From Luteimonas sp. 9C (GTDB lineage: Bacteria; Pseudomonadota; Gammaproteobacteria; Xanthomonadales; Xanthomonadaceae): a DNA stretch of 64,000 bases. Below are positions 9,002 to 17,881 of this stretch, piece after piece (position 1 is the stretch's first letter; each line of letters starts with the position of its first letter). Below the pieces are notes generated by a model. The model was not told the origin of the DNA. It saw only the letters and a program-made list of their open reading frames with translations, and ran no database searches. Position numbers and translations under genes: made by a program. The DNA lies in assembly GCF_902506295.1 (NCBI RefSeq), contig NZ_LR733312.1:1025572-1089571 (forward strand). Reading direction: 5' to 3'.

Positions 9002-9487
9002 TCAACCGGCCAGCGCGGCCTCGATCGGCTTGCGCAGGCTCTCGGGCCTGGCCGACGGCGCGAACCGGTCGATCACCTGACCGTCCCGGCCGACCAGGAA
9101 CTTGGTGAAATTCCACTTGATCGCGCGCGTGCCCAGCACGCCGCGCTTCTGGGCCTGCAGCCAGGTCCACAGCGGATGCGCGTGATCGCCGTTGACGTCG
9201 ATCTTGGCGGACATGGGGAAATCGACGGCGTAGTTGAGTGCGCAGAAGTCGCGGATGTCGGCCGCCCCGCCCGGCTCCTGATGTCCGAACTGGTCACAGG
9301 GAAAACCCAGCACCACGAGGCCCTGGTCGCGATAGTCGCGCCAGAGCTGCTGCAGGCCGGTGTATTGCGGGGTGAACCCGCACTTCGACGCGACATTGAC
9401 GATCAGCAGCACCCGGTCGGCGAAATCGGACAGCGGCTGGGGGGAGCCATCGAGGCTGGTGGCCTGGAACTCGAAAGCGCTGGTCAT
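9002..9487 (-). CDS. Glutathione peroxidase family thiol peroxidase
   Basis: The 161-residue thioredoxin-fold enzyme reduces hydroperoxides. The peroxidatic cysteine is in NVASKCGFTPQ and the WNFTKFL motif supplies the Trp/Asn of the catalytic site. It uses Cys, not selenocysteine, and bacterial members of this type usually draw electrons from thioredoxin. The ATG at 9487 is chosen because the 50 preceding codons are not family-like. It converges on the universal stress gene, with only 16 bases between the two stops. Confidence 0.92.
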   Translation of the reverse strand: MTSAFEFQATSLDGSPQPLSDFADRVLLIVNVASKCGFTPQYTGLQQLWRDYRDQGLVVLGFPCDQFGHQEPGGAADIRDFCALNYAVDFPMSAKIDVNGDHAHPLWTWLQAQKRGVLGTRAIKWNFTKFLVGRDGQVIDRFAPSARPESLRKPIEAALAG

Positions 9488-9668
9488 CGCGGCGTCTGCA
9501 CGGGGAACGGATCGCCAGTCTGCCCCGCGCCGGCACTGCACGCGAACGCTTTCGGTTCCGCCTGCGTTTGCGGCTGCAACCCGTTGATACGCCGGGCATT
9601 GCGGCCACCGGACTTCCGGCACGGGCCGCCTCCACACCCGATCGGCTAGCCTAGTGGGTCATGTCACC

Positions 9669-9683
9669 GGGAGAATCCCCTTG
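9669..9683 (+). promoter_or_regulatory. Ribosome binding site and TTG start of the M3 peptidase
   Basis: GGGAGA (9669-9674) lies 6 bases before TTG at 9681. Starting there gives a clean signal peptide. A GTG at 9654 is in frame but has no such site, and the ATG at 9661 is out of frame. Confidence 0.65.
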
Positions 9684-11885
9684 CTGAAGCACCCGCTCGC
9701 CGTCGCCCTCTGTGCGGCCCTCGCCGTGTCCGCCCTGCCCGTCTTCGCGCAGACCGCCGGCACCGGCACCGCCTCTGCCGCGCCCGCCACGAGCGCACAG
9801 CGTCCCGCCGACAATCCGCTCTTCGTCCAGAGCACGCTCGACCTGCGCTACCCGCACTTCGACCAGATCCAGGACGCACACTTCGGCCCCGCGTTCGACG
9901 CCGGCATGGCGGAGAACCTGCGTGAGATCGAGGCCATCGTCGACAACCCCGAAGCCCCGACGTTCGAGAACACCATCATCGCGCTGGAGAAGTCCGGCGA
10001 GCTGCTGTCGCGCGCCCGGGTCATCTTCGGCAGCCTCAACGGCACCGACACCAACGACGCGCGCAAGAAGATCGACGCCGACTACGCGCCGAAGTTCGCG
10101 GCCCACCGCGACGCCGTGATGCTCAACCCGAAGCTGTTCGCACGCGTCGATACGCTGTTCAAGAACGTCGACTCGCTGGGCCTCGATGCCGAAGGCAAGC
10201 GCCTCGTCGAGCGCTACCACACGATGTTCGTCCGCGCCGGTGCCAACCTCACCGAAGCGCAGAAGCAGGAGATGCGCCGCATCAATGCCGAGTCGGCGAA
10301 GCTCGGCACGACCTTCAGCCAGAACGTGCTCAACGAGGTCAACGACTCGGCCGTCGTCGTCGACACCGTCGAGGAACTCGACGGCATGACCGAGGCGCAG
10401 ATCGCCGCCGCGGCCGAGGAGGCCAAGACGCGCGGCATGGAAGGCAAGTACGTCATCACCCTGCTCAACACCACCGGCCAGCCGCCGCTGCCGCAGATCA
10501 ACAACCGCGCCTTGCGCGAGCGCGTGCACAAGGCGTCGGTCGCCCGCGGCAGCCGCGGCAACCAGTACGACAACACCGAGGTCATCTCGCAGATCCTCAA
10601 GTTGCGCGCCGAACGCGCGAACCTGATGGGCTACCCGAACCAGGCCGCCTTCATCCTCGAGGATTCCACCGCCGGCACCGTCGAAGCCGTCAACGACATG
10701 CTGGGCCAGCTGGCGCCGGCCGCCGTCGCCAACGCCAAGCTCGAGGCCGCCGAACTGCAGGCGATGATCGACCGCGAGCAGGCCGCCAAGGGCGAACCGA
10801 CGTTCCAGCTCGAACCCTGGGACTGGGCGTACTACTCGGAGAAGGTCCGCCAGGACAAGTACAGCTTCGACGACGCGCAGCTCAAGCCGTATTTCGAGAT
10901 GAAGAACGTGCTGGAGAACGGCGTGTTCTTCGCCGCCACCCAGCTCTACGGCATCACGTTCAAGGAACGGACCGACCTGCCGAAGTACCACCCCGACACC
11001 TGGACCTACGACGTCTTCAACGAAGACGGCAGCCAGCTCGCGATCTTCATCTTCGACCCGTACGCGCGTGCGTCGAAGCGTGGCGGTGCGTGGATGAACT
11101 CGTACGTCTCTCAGTCGGAACTCGACGGCACGCTGACGGTCACCGCCAACCACCAGAACATTCCCAAGCCGCAGGCCGGCCAGCCGACGCTGCTGACCTG
11201 GGACGAAGTGACCACGATGTTCCACGAGTTCGGTCACTCGCTGCACGGCATGTTCTCGGACGTGAAGTACCCCTTCTTCAGCGGCACCAGCGTGCCGCGC
11301 GACTTCGTCGAGTTTCCGTCGCAGGTCAACGAGATGTGGGCCGACTGGCCGTCGGTCCTCGCCAACTACGCCAAGCATTACCAGACCTCCGAGCCCATGC
11401 CGGCCGAGTTGCTGGCCAAGGTGCAGGCCGCGGCGAAGTTCAACCAGGGGTTCGCGACCACCGAGTACCTGGGTTCGGCGATGCTCGACCAGTACCTGCA
11501 CCAGTTGCCGGCCGACCAGTTGCCCGACGGCGACGAGGTCATGGCGACCGAGGCCGCTGCGCTCAAGGCCGCCGGCATCGACTACGCGCCGGTGCCGCCG
11601 CGCTACCGCACGCCGTACTTCAGCCACATCAACGGCGGCTATGCGGCCGGCTACTACGCCTACATCTGGTCGGAAGTGCTGGACGCGAACACCGTCCAGT
11701 GGATCGAGCAGAACGGCGGCCTGACCCGCGAGAACGGCGACCGCTTCCGCAGCACCCTGCTCTCGCGCGGCGGCAGCAAGGATGCCAAGCAGCTGTTCCT
11801 CGATTTCACCGGCCACGAGCCGAAGATCGAGCCGCTGCTGATCAAGCGCGGTCTCGCGCCGGATCCGAAGGCGGCCGCGAACTGA
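9681..11885 (+). CDS. dcp: M3-family zinc metallopeptidase (peptidyl-dipeptidase Dcp-like), exported
   Basis: With the TTG start the protein has 734 residues and a classic signal peptide (hydrophobic core, then FAQTAG), placing it in the periplasm. The zinc site HEFGH is at about 515-519, within a typical FHEFGHSLHGMFS segment, and a distal Glu follows as in M3 enzymes. Dcp removes C-terminal dipeptides from oligopeptides; OpdA-type endopeptidases share the fold, but the large exported form fits Dcp. A strong terminator lies 26 bases past the stop, so the gene appears monocistronic. Confidence 0.9.
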   Translation: MLKHPLAVALCAALAVSALPVFAQTAGTGTASAAPATSAQRPADNPLFVQSTLDLRYPHFDQIQDAHFGPAFDAGMAENLREIEAIVDNPEAPTFENTIIALEKSGELLSRARVIFGSLNGTDTNDARKKIDADYAPKFAAHRDAVMLNPKLFARVDTLFKNVDSLGLDAEGKRLVERYHTMFVRAGANLTEAQKQEMRRINAESAKLGTTFSQNVLNEVNDSAVVVDTVEELDGMTEAQIAAAAEEAKTRGMEGKYVITLLNTTGQPPLPQINNRALRERVHKASVARGSRGNQYDNTEVISQILKLRAERANLMGYPNQAAFILEDSTAGTVEAVNDMLGQLAPAAVANAKLEAAELQAMIDREQAAKGEPTFQLEPWDWAYYSEKVRQDKYSFDDAQLKPYFEMKNVLENGVFFAATQLYGITFKERTDLPKYHPDTWTYDVFNEDGSQLAIFIFDPYARASKRGGAWMNSYVSQSELDGTLTVTANHQNIPKPQAGQPTLLTWDEVTTMFHEFGHSLHGMFSDVKYPFFSGTSVPRDFVEFPSQVNEMWADWPSVLANYAKHYQTSEPMPAELLAKVQAAAKFNQGFATTEYLGSAMLDQYLHQLPADQLPDGDEVMATEAAALKAAGIDYAPVPPRYRTPYFSHINGGYAAGYYAYIWSEVLDANTVQWIEQNGGLTRENGDRFRSTLLSRGGSKDAKQLFLDFTGHEPKIEPLLIKRGLAPDPKAAAN

Positions 11886-11910
11886 TCAGCGGTTGTCGCG
11901 CTGAACCGAA

Positions 11911-11939
11911 ACGCCCGGCCTTGAGCCGGGCGTTTTTTT
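11911..11939 (+). terminator. Rho-independent terminator of the M3 peptidase gene
   Basis: A perfect 9-bp GC-rich stem (11911-11919 with 11925-11933), a 5-base loop and a run of seven T (11933-11939) follow the peptidase stop. Confidence 0.92.
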
Positions 11940-12101
11940 GTGCGTCACAGGTACACAAGCACCCGGGCAGGACAGGTACGCCACGCGTCCACACCGCTCC
12001 TCGTCCATCCGTGAAGGGGAAGCCACCACCGCGTCCGGCAGGCATCCGCGGGCGCCGCCGGCGTGCGCGCAGCGGGTTGGCACCTGCCGCTCGCGTGCGA
12101 T

Positions 12102-13007
12102 TCAAGCGCGCGCGGATCCGGTCGCCGTGATGTCCGCATGCTGCAGTGCCTGCTCGAGATGCGCCGCCACGAATGCCGCCCGCGCCGGGAGCGGCCATTC
12201 GGCGCGATGGATCCACCACAGGGTGTCCACGATCGCGTCGGCACCTTCGACGACCCGGATCGCTTCGGGACGCGGAAACATGCGGCGCGCGTGATGGGGC
12301 ACGACCGTGAAGCCCAGACCCAGCGCGACCGGCTCGAGGATCAGGGAAATCTGGTTGCTGAATCCGTGCACGGGGATCCCACGCAATCCCGGCTCGCCGG
12401 GAAAGCGACGCGACAGCAAACGCGTCGCCATTGCGTCGCCATCGGGGTGATCGATGAAACCGAGCTGTTGCAGGTCCTGCCAGCGCGCCACCGACGCATC
12501 GGCCGGCACCACCAGTTCCAGCGCTTCCTCCGTGAAGCGCGCGGCGACAATCCGCGGGTCGTCGGGCTTGCGCGTGACCAGTCCCAGCTCGTAGCGGTTG
12601 TGCAGGACGGCGTCCAGCGCCTCGTCGTCGGGCGCAAACCGGTGGCGGATGACCAGGCCCCGATGCGCGAGCTGCAGGGCCAGCAGGAGAGGATGCAGCG
12701 CAAGGCCAATGCTGCCGGGCGAGATGAGGCGGACCTCCCCGTGGTGCGTATCCGTGTCGACCAGCCGCTCCGCAAGACGCCGGTCCGCGATCTGGATGTC
12801 CTGCCAGTAGGTCAGCAGCGCCGTGCCGGCGGGCGTCAGTTCGATCTGGCGCGGGCGCCGGATCAGCAGACGTCCGAGACGTTCTTCCAGTCGCTGGATG
12901 TGCTGGCTGACAGCGGCCTGGGTCAGCTCCAGCGCTTCGGCAGCGCGCGTGAAGCTGCGATGCGAGACCACCGCCGCGAACGTCCGGAGCCACTGGGGGT
13001 TCAACAT
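12102..13007 (-). CDS. LysR-family transcriptional regulator (ArgP/IciA-like)
   Basis: The 301-residue regulator has an N-terminal winged HTH (FAAVVSHRSFTRAAEALELTQ, then AVSQHIQRLE) and a C-terminal effector-binding domain. The wording of the HTH (QAAVSQHIQRLEERLG) and the TPAGTALL linker resemble the ArgP/IciA branch, whose members sense lysine or arginine and control LysE-type exporters; no exporter is nearby. It is divergent from the glyoxalase-fold gene at 13105 across a 97-base AT-rich spacer with repeated motifs. By the usual LysR logic that gene is the likeliest target, along with autoregulation. Confidence 0.88.
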   Translation of the reverse strand: MLNPQWLRTFAAVVSHRSFTRAAEALELTQAAVSQHIQRLEERLGRLLIRRPRQIELTPAGTALLTYWQDIQIADRRLAERLVDTDTHHGEVRLISPGSIGLALHPLLLALQLAHRGLVIRHRFAPDDEALDAVLHNRYELGLVTRKPDDPRIVAARFTEEALELVVPADASVARWQDLQQLGFIDHPDGDAMATRLLSRRFPGEPGLRGIPVHGFSNQISLILEPVALGLGFTVVPHHARRMFPRPEAIRVVEGADAIVDTLWWIHRAEWPLPARAAFVAAHLEQALQHADITATGSARA

Positions 13008-13104
13008 AATGATTATTTATCGAAGTGATTATCCAATGATTGTTTCAATTATGCGCCTGCCTGCCTAGAGTGCCCGGCATCCCTCCAGATCGCAGGACAC
13101 CACC
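13008..13104. promoter_or_regulatory. Divergent LysR/glyoxalase-fold control region with repeats
   Basis: This short spacer is strikingly AT-rich for the window. It holds three direct repeats of the form RTGATTRTY at 13009-13017, 13025-13033 and 13036-13044. They are bracketed by an inverted pair CATAAT (13005-13010) and ATTATG (13048-13053). LysR proteins bind such arrays between themselves and a divergent target. Confidence 0.55.
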
Positions 13105-13605
13105 ATGTCATTCGTCTATCCGCGCAGCTTCTCCCACATCGGCCTGTCGGTCACCGACCTCGATGCGGCCGTCAAGTTCTACACCGAGGTCTTGGGCTGG
13201 TACCTGATCATGCAGCCCACCACGATCCGCGAAGACGACAGCGCCATCGGCGAGATGTGCACCGACGTGTTCGGGGCCGGCTGGGACTCGCTCCGCATCG
13301 CCCACCTGTCGACAGGCGATCGCGTCGGCGTGGAAATCTTCCAGTTCGCCAATGCGGTTCGACGGGAGCAGAACTTCGAGTACTGGAAGTCGGGCGTCTT
13401 CCACTTCTGCGTCCAGGACCCCGACGTCGAAGGCCTGGCGGCGAAGATCGTCGCCGCCGGCGGCAAGCAGCGCATGCCGGTGCGCGAGTACTTTCCTGGC
13501 GAGAAGCCCTACCGCATGGTCTACATGGAAGATCCCTTCGGCAACATTCTCGAGATCTACAGCCACAGCTACGAGCTGACCTATTCGGCGGGCGCGTACC
13601 AGTAG
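13105..13605 (+). CDS. VOC superfamily (glyoxalase/dioxygenase fold) protein
   Basis: The 166-residue protein has two beta-alpha-beta-beta-beta modules of the vicinal oxygen chelate fold. Candidate metal ligands are the His in SFSHIGLSV, the Glu in VGVEIFQF, the His in GVFHFCVQ and the Glu in NILEIYSHS. This H-E-H-E set is typical of lactoylglutathione lyase and related enzymes, but the substrate is open. AGGA precedes the ATG. It diverges from a LysR gene that probably controls it. A strong hairpin without a U tract follows at 13628-13649. Confidence 0.82.
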   Translation: MSFVYPRSFSHIGLSVTDLDAAVKFYTEVLGWYLIMQPTTIREDDSAIGEMCTDVFGAGWDSLRIAHLSTGDRVGVEIFQFANAVRREQNFEYWKSGVFHFCVQDPDVEGLAAKIVAAGGKQRMPVREYFPGEKPYRMVYMEDPFGNILEIYSHSYELTYSAGAYQ

Positions 13606-13627
13606 GCCACCAAGCGGTCCGGCCCCT

Positions 13628-13649
13628 CCACGCGTGATCGCACGCGTGG
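13628..13649. repeat. Perfect hairpin downstream of the VOC gene
   Basis: CCACGCGT (13628-13635) and ACGCGTGG (13642-13649) form an 8-bp stem with a 6-base loop, 22 bases past the VOC stop. No U run follows, so it is at best a weak or Rho-assisted terminator. Confidence 0.4.
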
Positions 13650-13797
13650 TACCGGGCACCACCCTGCGGACCGCGCACTGGATTCGGACGGAAGCGCACG
13701 TGCCTGCCGCAACGCCGTCCGTCGTCTCCGCAACGTCCGGTGGCGGAAACCGCTGCGCCGGTGCGCAGGCGGAACGCCTCGCCTGTAGCATGGCGCC

Positions 13798-14634
13798 ATG
13801 TCAGCGACCGCGCCCGATACCACCGATGCCACCGGAGTGCTGCGCGACTGGCTCGCAGGCTTCCGCCGCGTCTTCGTGCTGACCGGTGCCGGCATCAGCA
13901 CCGGATCGGGCATTCCCGACTACCGCGATGCCAACGGCGAGTGGAAACGCGCCGCGCCGGTGACCTGGCAGGCGTTCACCGGCGACGCGGCGGTGTATCG
14001 CCGCTATTGGGCACGCAGCTTCGTCGGCTGGCCGAAATTCTCCGTCGCGCAGCCCAATGCCGCCCACGACGCGCTGGCGTCGCTCGAACGCGTCGGCCCG
14101 GTGACCACGTTGCTGACGCAGAACGTCGACGGCCTGCACCAGGCGGCCGGCAGCCAGCGCGTGATCGATCTGCACGGGCGCCTCGGCCAGGTCACCTGTC
14201 TGTCCTGTGGCGACCTGATGCCGCGCGATGCGCTGCAACCGCAGCTCGTGTCCGACAATCCCGGCTGGCATCCGGGCGACGCGGCGATGGCGCCGGACGG
14301 CGATGCCGACATCGCCACCGAAGCCGAAAAGCGCTTCGTGCCACCGCACTGCGCGCGCTGCGGCGGACTGCTGAAGCCGGACGTGGTGTTCTTCGGCGAG
14401 AACGTGCCGCGGGCCCGCGTCCAGGACGCGCAGGCGGCCCTCGCCGCGAGCGATGCGATGCTCGTCGTGGGATCGTCGCTGATGGTCTATTCGGGATTCC
14501 GCTTCGCGAAGATGGCGACCGACGCCGGCCTGCCACTGGCGATCCTCAATGGCGGCACGACGCGCGCCGATGCGCTCGCCTCGCTGCGGCTCGACGCGGA
14601 GATCGGCGCCACCCTGGGCGCGCTCGGCGCCTGA
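13798..14634 (+). CDS. NAD-dependent protein deacylase, Sir2 family
   Basis: The 278-residue sirtuin removes acyl groups from lysines using NAD+. It shows the NAD-binding GAGIS (30-34), the QNVDG motif (from 108), the catalytic His126 in DLHG, and a four-cysteine zinc site (134, 137, 185, 188). The zinc module carries a long insert between the Cys pairs, giving a protein larger than E. coli CobB. This resembles class II (SIRT4-like) sirtuins, which often have lipoamidase or ADP-ribosylation activity; which applies here is not known. It converges on the lipoprotein gene at 14650. Confidence 0.9.
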   Translation: MSATAPDTTDATGVLRDWLAGFRRVFVLTGAGISTGSGIPDYRDANGEWKRAAPVTWQAFTGDAAVYRRYWARSFVGWPKFSVAQPNAAHDALASLERVGPVTTLLTQNVDGLHQAAGSQRVIDLHGRLGQVTCLSCGDLMPRDALQPQLVSDNPGWHPGDAAMAPDGDADIATEAEKRFVPPHCARCGGLLKPDVVFFGENVPRARVQDAQAALAASDAMLVVGSSLMVYSGFRFAKMATDAGLPLAILNGGTTRADALASLRLDAEIGATLGALGA

Positions 14635-14649
14635 CGACCGGTCGGCCGG

Positions 14650-15483
14650 TCAGGCCTGTACGAACAGGTCGCGATAGGCTGGCGCCACGTGCGGCAGCAG
14701 CACCGCGGCAGGCACATCGACGGTCTGCACGCCGTCGGAGTACGGACCCACCTGGTAGGGCGGAAACACGAAGCGCAGGCCCGAGAGCTTGCCGCCGGGG
14801 CCGGGGATCGGCTCGAACTGCTGGTAATTGGCGACGTCCGGACCGGAGCCCTCGTCGATCATCTTGCCGGCCGAGCGCATCAGACGGCTGCGCTCGTCGG
14901 GTTCCAGTTCGTCGGCATCGATCCGCTGCGACAGCGCAGCATGCAGCTGCTCGCGCACATAGCCGGAAATCGCCTGCCAGTCGCCCTCGCCCGCCACCAG
15001 TGTCTCGGCCGTCAGCAGCTTCTGCTCGCGCACCAGCCACACGAAGCGCTCGATCAACGGCGAGTCGTGCGCGCCACCGGTATAGCTGCTGCCGTCGGCG
15101 GCGATGGCGAGGATGTCGGAGGTGTCGACCAGCGTGCTGAAGTTGAGCGACAGGTCGTACATCGTGCCCGCAGGCAACTCCGCACCGCCGACCGCTTCCA
15201 TCAGTTCGTCGCGCGCAGCCTGTGCGTAGCGGTGCAGCGCCGCCGCCAACCCGGGGTACTTGTTGGACTCCGGCGAATAGCTGATGCCGACGATGAACTT
15301 CGCGTCCATCTCGACCACGTCCTTCAGTTCCGCCGGGGTCTCTTCCAGCGGTTGCACGGTCTCTGCAGGTGGCGGATTGTCCACGGCCCCGGACTGCGCG
15401 GGCGCCGGCACGTCGCGTTGACACGCGGACAGGGCCAGGACCAGCAGCGGCAGGCAGTACAGGGACCGGGTTGGTGCGGACAT
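14650..15483 (-). CDS. DUF4163/DUF3298 (RsiV-like) lipoprotein
   Basis: The 277-residue protein starts with a signal peptide and lipobox LSAC, followed by a Pro/Ala-rich linker. The rest matches the paired DUF4163-DUF3298 architecture: an N-terminal beta-rich part with SYSPES, and a C-terminal part ending FVFPPYQVGPYSDGVQTVDVP, the hallmark of the RsiV/YdhT type. In Bacillus RsiV this domain binds lysozyme; in Gram-negative lipoproteins its role is unknown. A well-placed GGAG lies 5 bases before the ATG at 15483. Confidence 0.82.
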   Translation of the reverse strand: MSAPTRSLYCLPLLVLALSACQRDVPAPAQSGAVDNPPPAETVQPLEETPAELKDVVEMDAKFIVGISYSPESNKYPGLAAALHRYAQAARDELMEAVGGAELPAGTMYDLSLNFSTLVDTSDILAIAADGSSYTGGAHDSPLIERFVWLVREQKLLTAETLVAGEGDWQAISGYVREQLHAALSQRIDADELEPDERSRLMRSAGKMIDEGSGPDVANYQQFEPIPGPGGKLSGLRFVFPPYQVGPYSDGVQTVDVPAAVLLPHVAPAYRDLFVQA

Positions 15484-15571
15484 CGTCGCTCCAGATGACG
15501 TGGCGAAACGAAAATCTAACGGTCTCACCGTGCGGCCGTCGTGACGGCATGCAGGGGGAGACCGCACATAC

Positions 15572-15600
15572 AAAAAGCCCCGGACGTCGCCGTCCGGGGC
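15572..15600 (-). terminator. Rho-independent terminator of the cold-shock gene
   Basis: On the minus strand a perfect 9-bp stem (15592-15600 with 15577-15585) is followed by five U (15572-15576), 25 bases past the cold-shock stop. Confidence 0.88.
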
Positions 15601-15625
15601 CGGGTCTTGCGGAAGGCGGGGCGTC

Positions 15626-15835
15626 TTAGACGGCCTGCACTTCGTCGGCCTGCAGGCCCTTCTGGCCCTGGACGACCTTGAAGGTCACCTGCTGGCCTTC
15701 CTGCAGCGACTTGAAGCCGGTGCCCTGGATCGAACGGAAGTGGACGAACAGGTCCTGGCCGCTTTCCGGGGTGATGAAGCCGAAGCCCTTGGCATCGTTG
15801 AACCACTTGACGGTTCCGGTCTGACGATCGCTCAT
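15626..15835 (-). CDS. Cold-shock protein, CspA family
   Basis: This is a 69-residue single cold-shock domain with both nucleic-acid-binding motifs, RNP1 (KGFGFI) and RNP2 (DLFVHF). Such proteins bind single-stranded RNA or DNA and melt mRNA secondary structure. An ideal ribosome binding site (AAGGAG, 7 bases before the ATG) and a strong terminator frame it as a highly expressed single gene. Whether it is cold-induced or constitutive cannot be told, although the 240-base upstream region leaves room for the long leader typical of cspA. Confidence 0.95.
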   Translation of the reverse strand: MSDRQTGTVKWFNDAKGFGFITPESGQDLFVHFRSIQGTGFKSLQEGQQVTFKVVQGQKGLQADEVQAV

Positions 15836-16075
15836 TGTGTTACTCCTTGAAGCAGTTTTTATTGGGAACACGACACCCGCCGACACTGAGGTCCGGATGC
15901 CGCGACTGTCGAGCAAGGGGTAACGCGAAGCGATGGAGCGGATCGTCCCGACCGGCGAACCGGGCGTTCAACATGGATCTACCGCATCGGAGTCACGATG
16001 TACCGTGATCCCGCCTTGAACAGTTCGCGAACGATACCGCAATTGAAAAAGAAAAGGTGAATGCGGGAGCGGCGC
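15836..16075 (-). promoter_or_regulatory. Upstream region of the cold-shock gene, with palindromes
   Basis: This 240-base non-coding stretch should hold the promoter and any long 5' leader of the cold-shock gene. It contains a perfect 10-bp palindrome, GTTCGCGAAC (16023-16032), and an inverted pair TCACG/CGTGA (15993-15997 and 16004-16008). I could not place convincing -35 and -10 boxes. Confidence 0.4.
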
Positions 16076-16363
16076 TTAGTGACCCGCTTCGACACCCGTT
16101 CCGGTGGGGTCGCGGGCCGCCAGATGACGGGTTGCGTACCAGCATTCCGAGCGGACTTCGAGCCCCGACTGGGCCGCATGCCGGACCGCGGCATCGACCA
16201 GCGCCGCACCGTAGCCGCGCCCGCCGAGGGCGCCCGGCACGATGGTGTGCAGGATCGTCAACGCGCCTGCGTGTTCGCGATATTCGAGGTGCGCGACCTG
16301 TCCGTCGATGCGGATCTCGAACAGATGACGCGCGGTGTCGTGATGGATCCGGGGCGGCGACAT
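16076..16363 (-). CDS. Small GNAT-like N-acetyltransferase (YjdJ/GTA-type)
   Basis: The 95-residue protein matches the short GNAT-like family of E. coli YjdJ: an N-terminal beta sheet (FEIRIDGQVAHLEYREHAG), then IVPGALGGRGYGAALVDAAV, which is the acetyl-CoA pyrophosphate loop, and a final ECWYATRHL segment. Function is unknown; members are thought to act on small molecules or to be degenerate acetyltransferases. The ATG at 16363 is chosen where family similarity begins. It converges towards the cold-shock upstream region. Confidence 0.78.
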   Translation of the reverse strand: MSPPRIHHDTARHLFEIRIDGQVAHLEYREHAGALTILHTIVPGALGGRGYGAALVDAAVRHAAQSGLEVRSECWYATRHLAARDPTGTGVEAGH

Positions 16364-16585
16364 GGGCGGCGTCCTACGTGAGCTTCGGAAGTTTCTGACG
16401 CCATGCTGCCACGTCCAGGTCCGCCCGATCCGTGCAGCGCAGCCCCAGGTCATGACGTGGGGCGTCATCGGCGGGCGCCGCGGACACGATAGGAGTGACG
16501 CCTGGGGTCAGAACCGGCGCGCCACGCTCGGCACCGGTTGGCACGGGACGTGCTGGAGTCCCTGGACACAGGGGACCTACACACC

Positions 16586-16756
16586 ATGGACAGTCGACGC
16601 AACGACTTGCGGGAAGCCATCGAACGCCTGTTCGAATTGACGCGCCTGGAGCAGACGGACTCCAGCGAATTCGAACAGCTGGACCACTTCATCCAGCAAC
16701 GCCTGCTCGACACCTACGGCGACGGCGCCGACGTCGCACTGCGCGCCGTGGCCTGA
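16586..16756 (+). CDS. Small acidic hypothetical protein
   Basis: This is a 56-residue, highly helical and charged protein with no cysteine or membrane segment. An AGGGGA run lies about a dozen bases before the ATG at 16586. In-frame TTG (16538) and GTG (16550) starts are possible and would add 16 or 12 residues. I do not recognise a family. It lies between a divergent GNAT-like gene and the converging H1-like gene. Confidence 0.55.
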   Translation: MDSRRNDLREAIERLFELTRLEQTDSSEFEQLDHFIQQRLLDTYGDGADVALRAVA

Positions 16757-16801
16757 GCCACGGGTGGCACGCGCGCCGGGGTCGGCGCGCGCCCAGCCCG
16801 G

Positions 16802-17797
16802 TCAGTCGTTGCGGTGGTCGCGCTTGCCCTGATTGCGGCGGTCGCGCGTACTGACACTGCCGTTGATCGACGCCTGGCGGGTCTCGGCCTCATGCAGCGC
16901 CTGCGCTTTCGCACGCGCCTGCGGAGACTGGAAACCGGGTGCAGCCGACGCCGCCGCTTCGTTGCCCAGCGTCTCCCACGATTTGCCGGACTTCGCGTCC
17001 GCGTCGCGCTGCTCGAGCAGCTTGCGGGTGTTCTCCAGTGCCTGTTCGGGCGTGATCCCGCGCGTGCCGCGCCGACCGGGTTTGCCGGATTTCTCCGAGG
17101 CCGACTTGGGCCTGGCCGCCTTCGATGTCTTGCGCACGGCCGGCTTGGTCGCTGCAGAGGTCGCCGACTTGGCAGCAGCAGGCGATTTGGCGGTGGCCTT
17201 TTTTGCGACAGTCTTCTTTGCGGCCGTCGGAGTGGTCGCCGCTGCAGCGGTCCTGCTCGAAGCCTTCCGGGCGGGCGTAGCTGGAATCTTTTTCTGCGTG
17301 GACTTCGACGCGGACGCCGACGTCACGCGCTTCTTCGGCAACGCTGTCTTCTTCGTGGACTTCGTGGACTTCGCGGTCGCCGCCGGCTTCGTGACCGTCG
17401 TCTTGGCAGCGGCTTTTTTCGCCACCTTGGCGGGCGTGCGCTGTTTGGCAGCAGTCTTCGCAGGCTTGGCCTTCGCGGCTGCCTTCGCCGCCTTGGCGAC
17501 GTCGCGGTGACGGGTCTCGAGCCGGACCAGAATGTCGGCCAGCAGCTCCGCCTTCTCGCCGGTACGCGCATTGGCGACACCCGTGCGCCCCGACTTGCTG
17601 CCGCTGGTCTTGCGCGATGCCAGACGCTGGCGCTTTTCGAGATCACGCGCGCGGTCACGCGCGGTGCGCGCCCGTGAGACAAGTTGCGTCAGACGCGATT
17701 CGCTGTGATCGCGCAGGGCGTTGGCACGACTGTCGTCGTACAACCCCATCTCGGTCTTGTTGAGCAGGGCGGTGGCTTTCGCTCGCGTGACTGCCAT
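16802..17797 (-). CDS. Histone H1-like, Lys/Ala-rich DNA-binding protein
   Basis: The 331-residue protein has three parts. Residues 1-95 are a mixed charged helical region beginning MAVTRAKATALLNK; about 95-235 is a low-complexity stretch of Lys, Ala, Thr and Pro with repeated KKA/AKS units like eukaryotic H1 tails; the C terminus (ITPEQALENTRKLLEQ onward) is again ordered. Bacterial H1-like proteins such as AlgP or HC1 bind and condense DNA. The role here is inferred from composition. GGAG lies 8 bases before the ATG at 17797. Confidence 0.7.
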   Translation of the reverse strand: MAVTRAKATALLNKTEMGLYDDSRANALRDHSESRLTQLVSRARTARDRARDLEKRQRLASRKTSGSKSGRTGVANARTGEKAELLADILVRLETRHRDVAKAAKAAAKAKPAKTAAKQRTPAKVAKKAAAKTTVTKPAATAKSTKSTKKTALPKKRVTSASASKSTQKKIPATPARKASSRTAAAATTPTAAKKTVAKKATAKSPAAAKSATSAATKPAVRKTSKAARPKSASEKSGKPGRRGTRGITPEQALENTRKLLEQRDADAKSGKSWETLGNEAAASAAPGFQSPQARAKAQALHEAETRQASINGSVSTRDRRNQGKRDHRND

Positions 17798-17881
17798 AGG
17801 ACGCACTCCGTGGTTGGACGTGCGACCAGGATTATCACGCGTTACATGCAGGCACGGTGAGCGGGCTTCCGCGCAGCGCCG

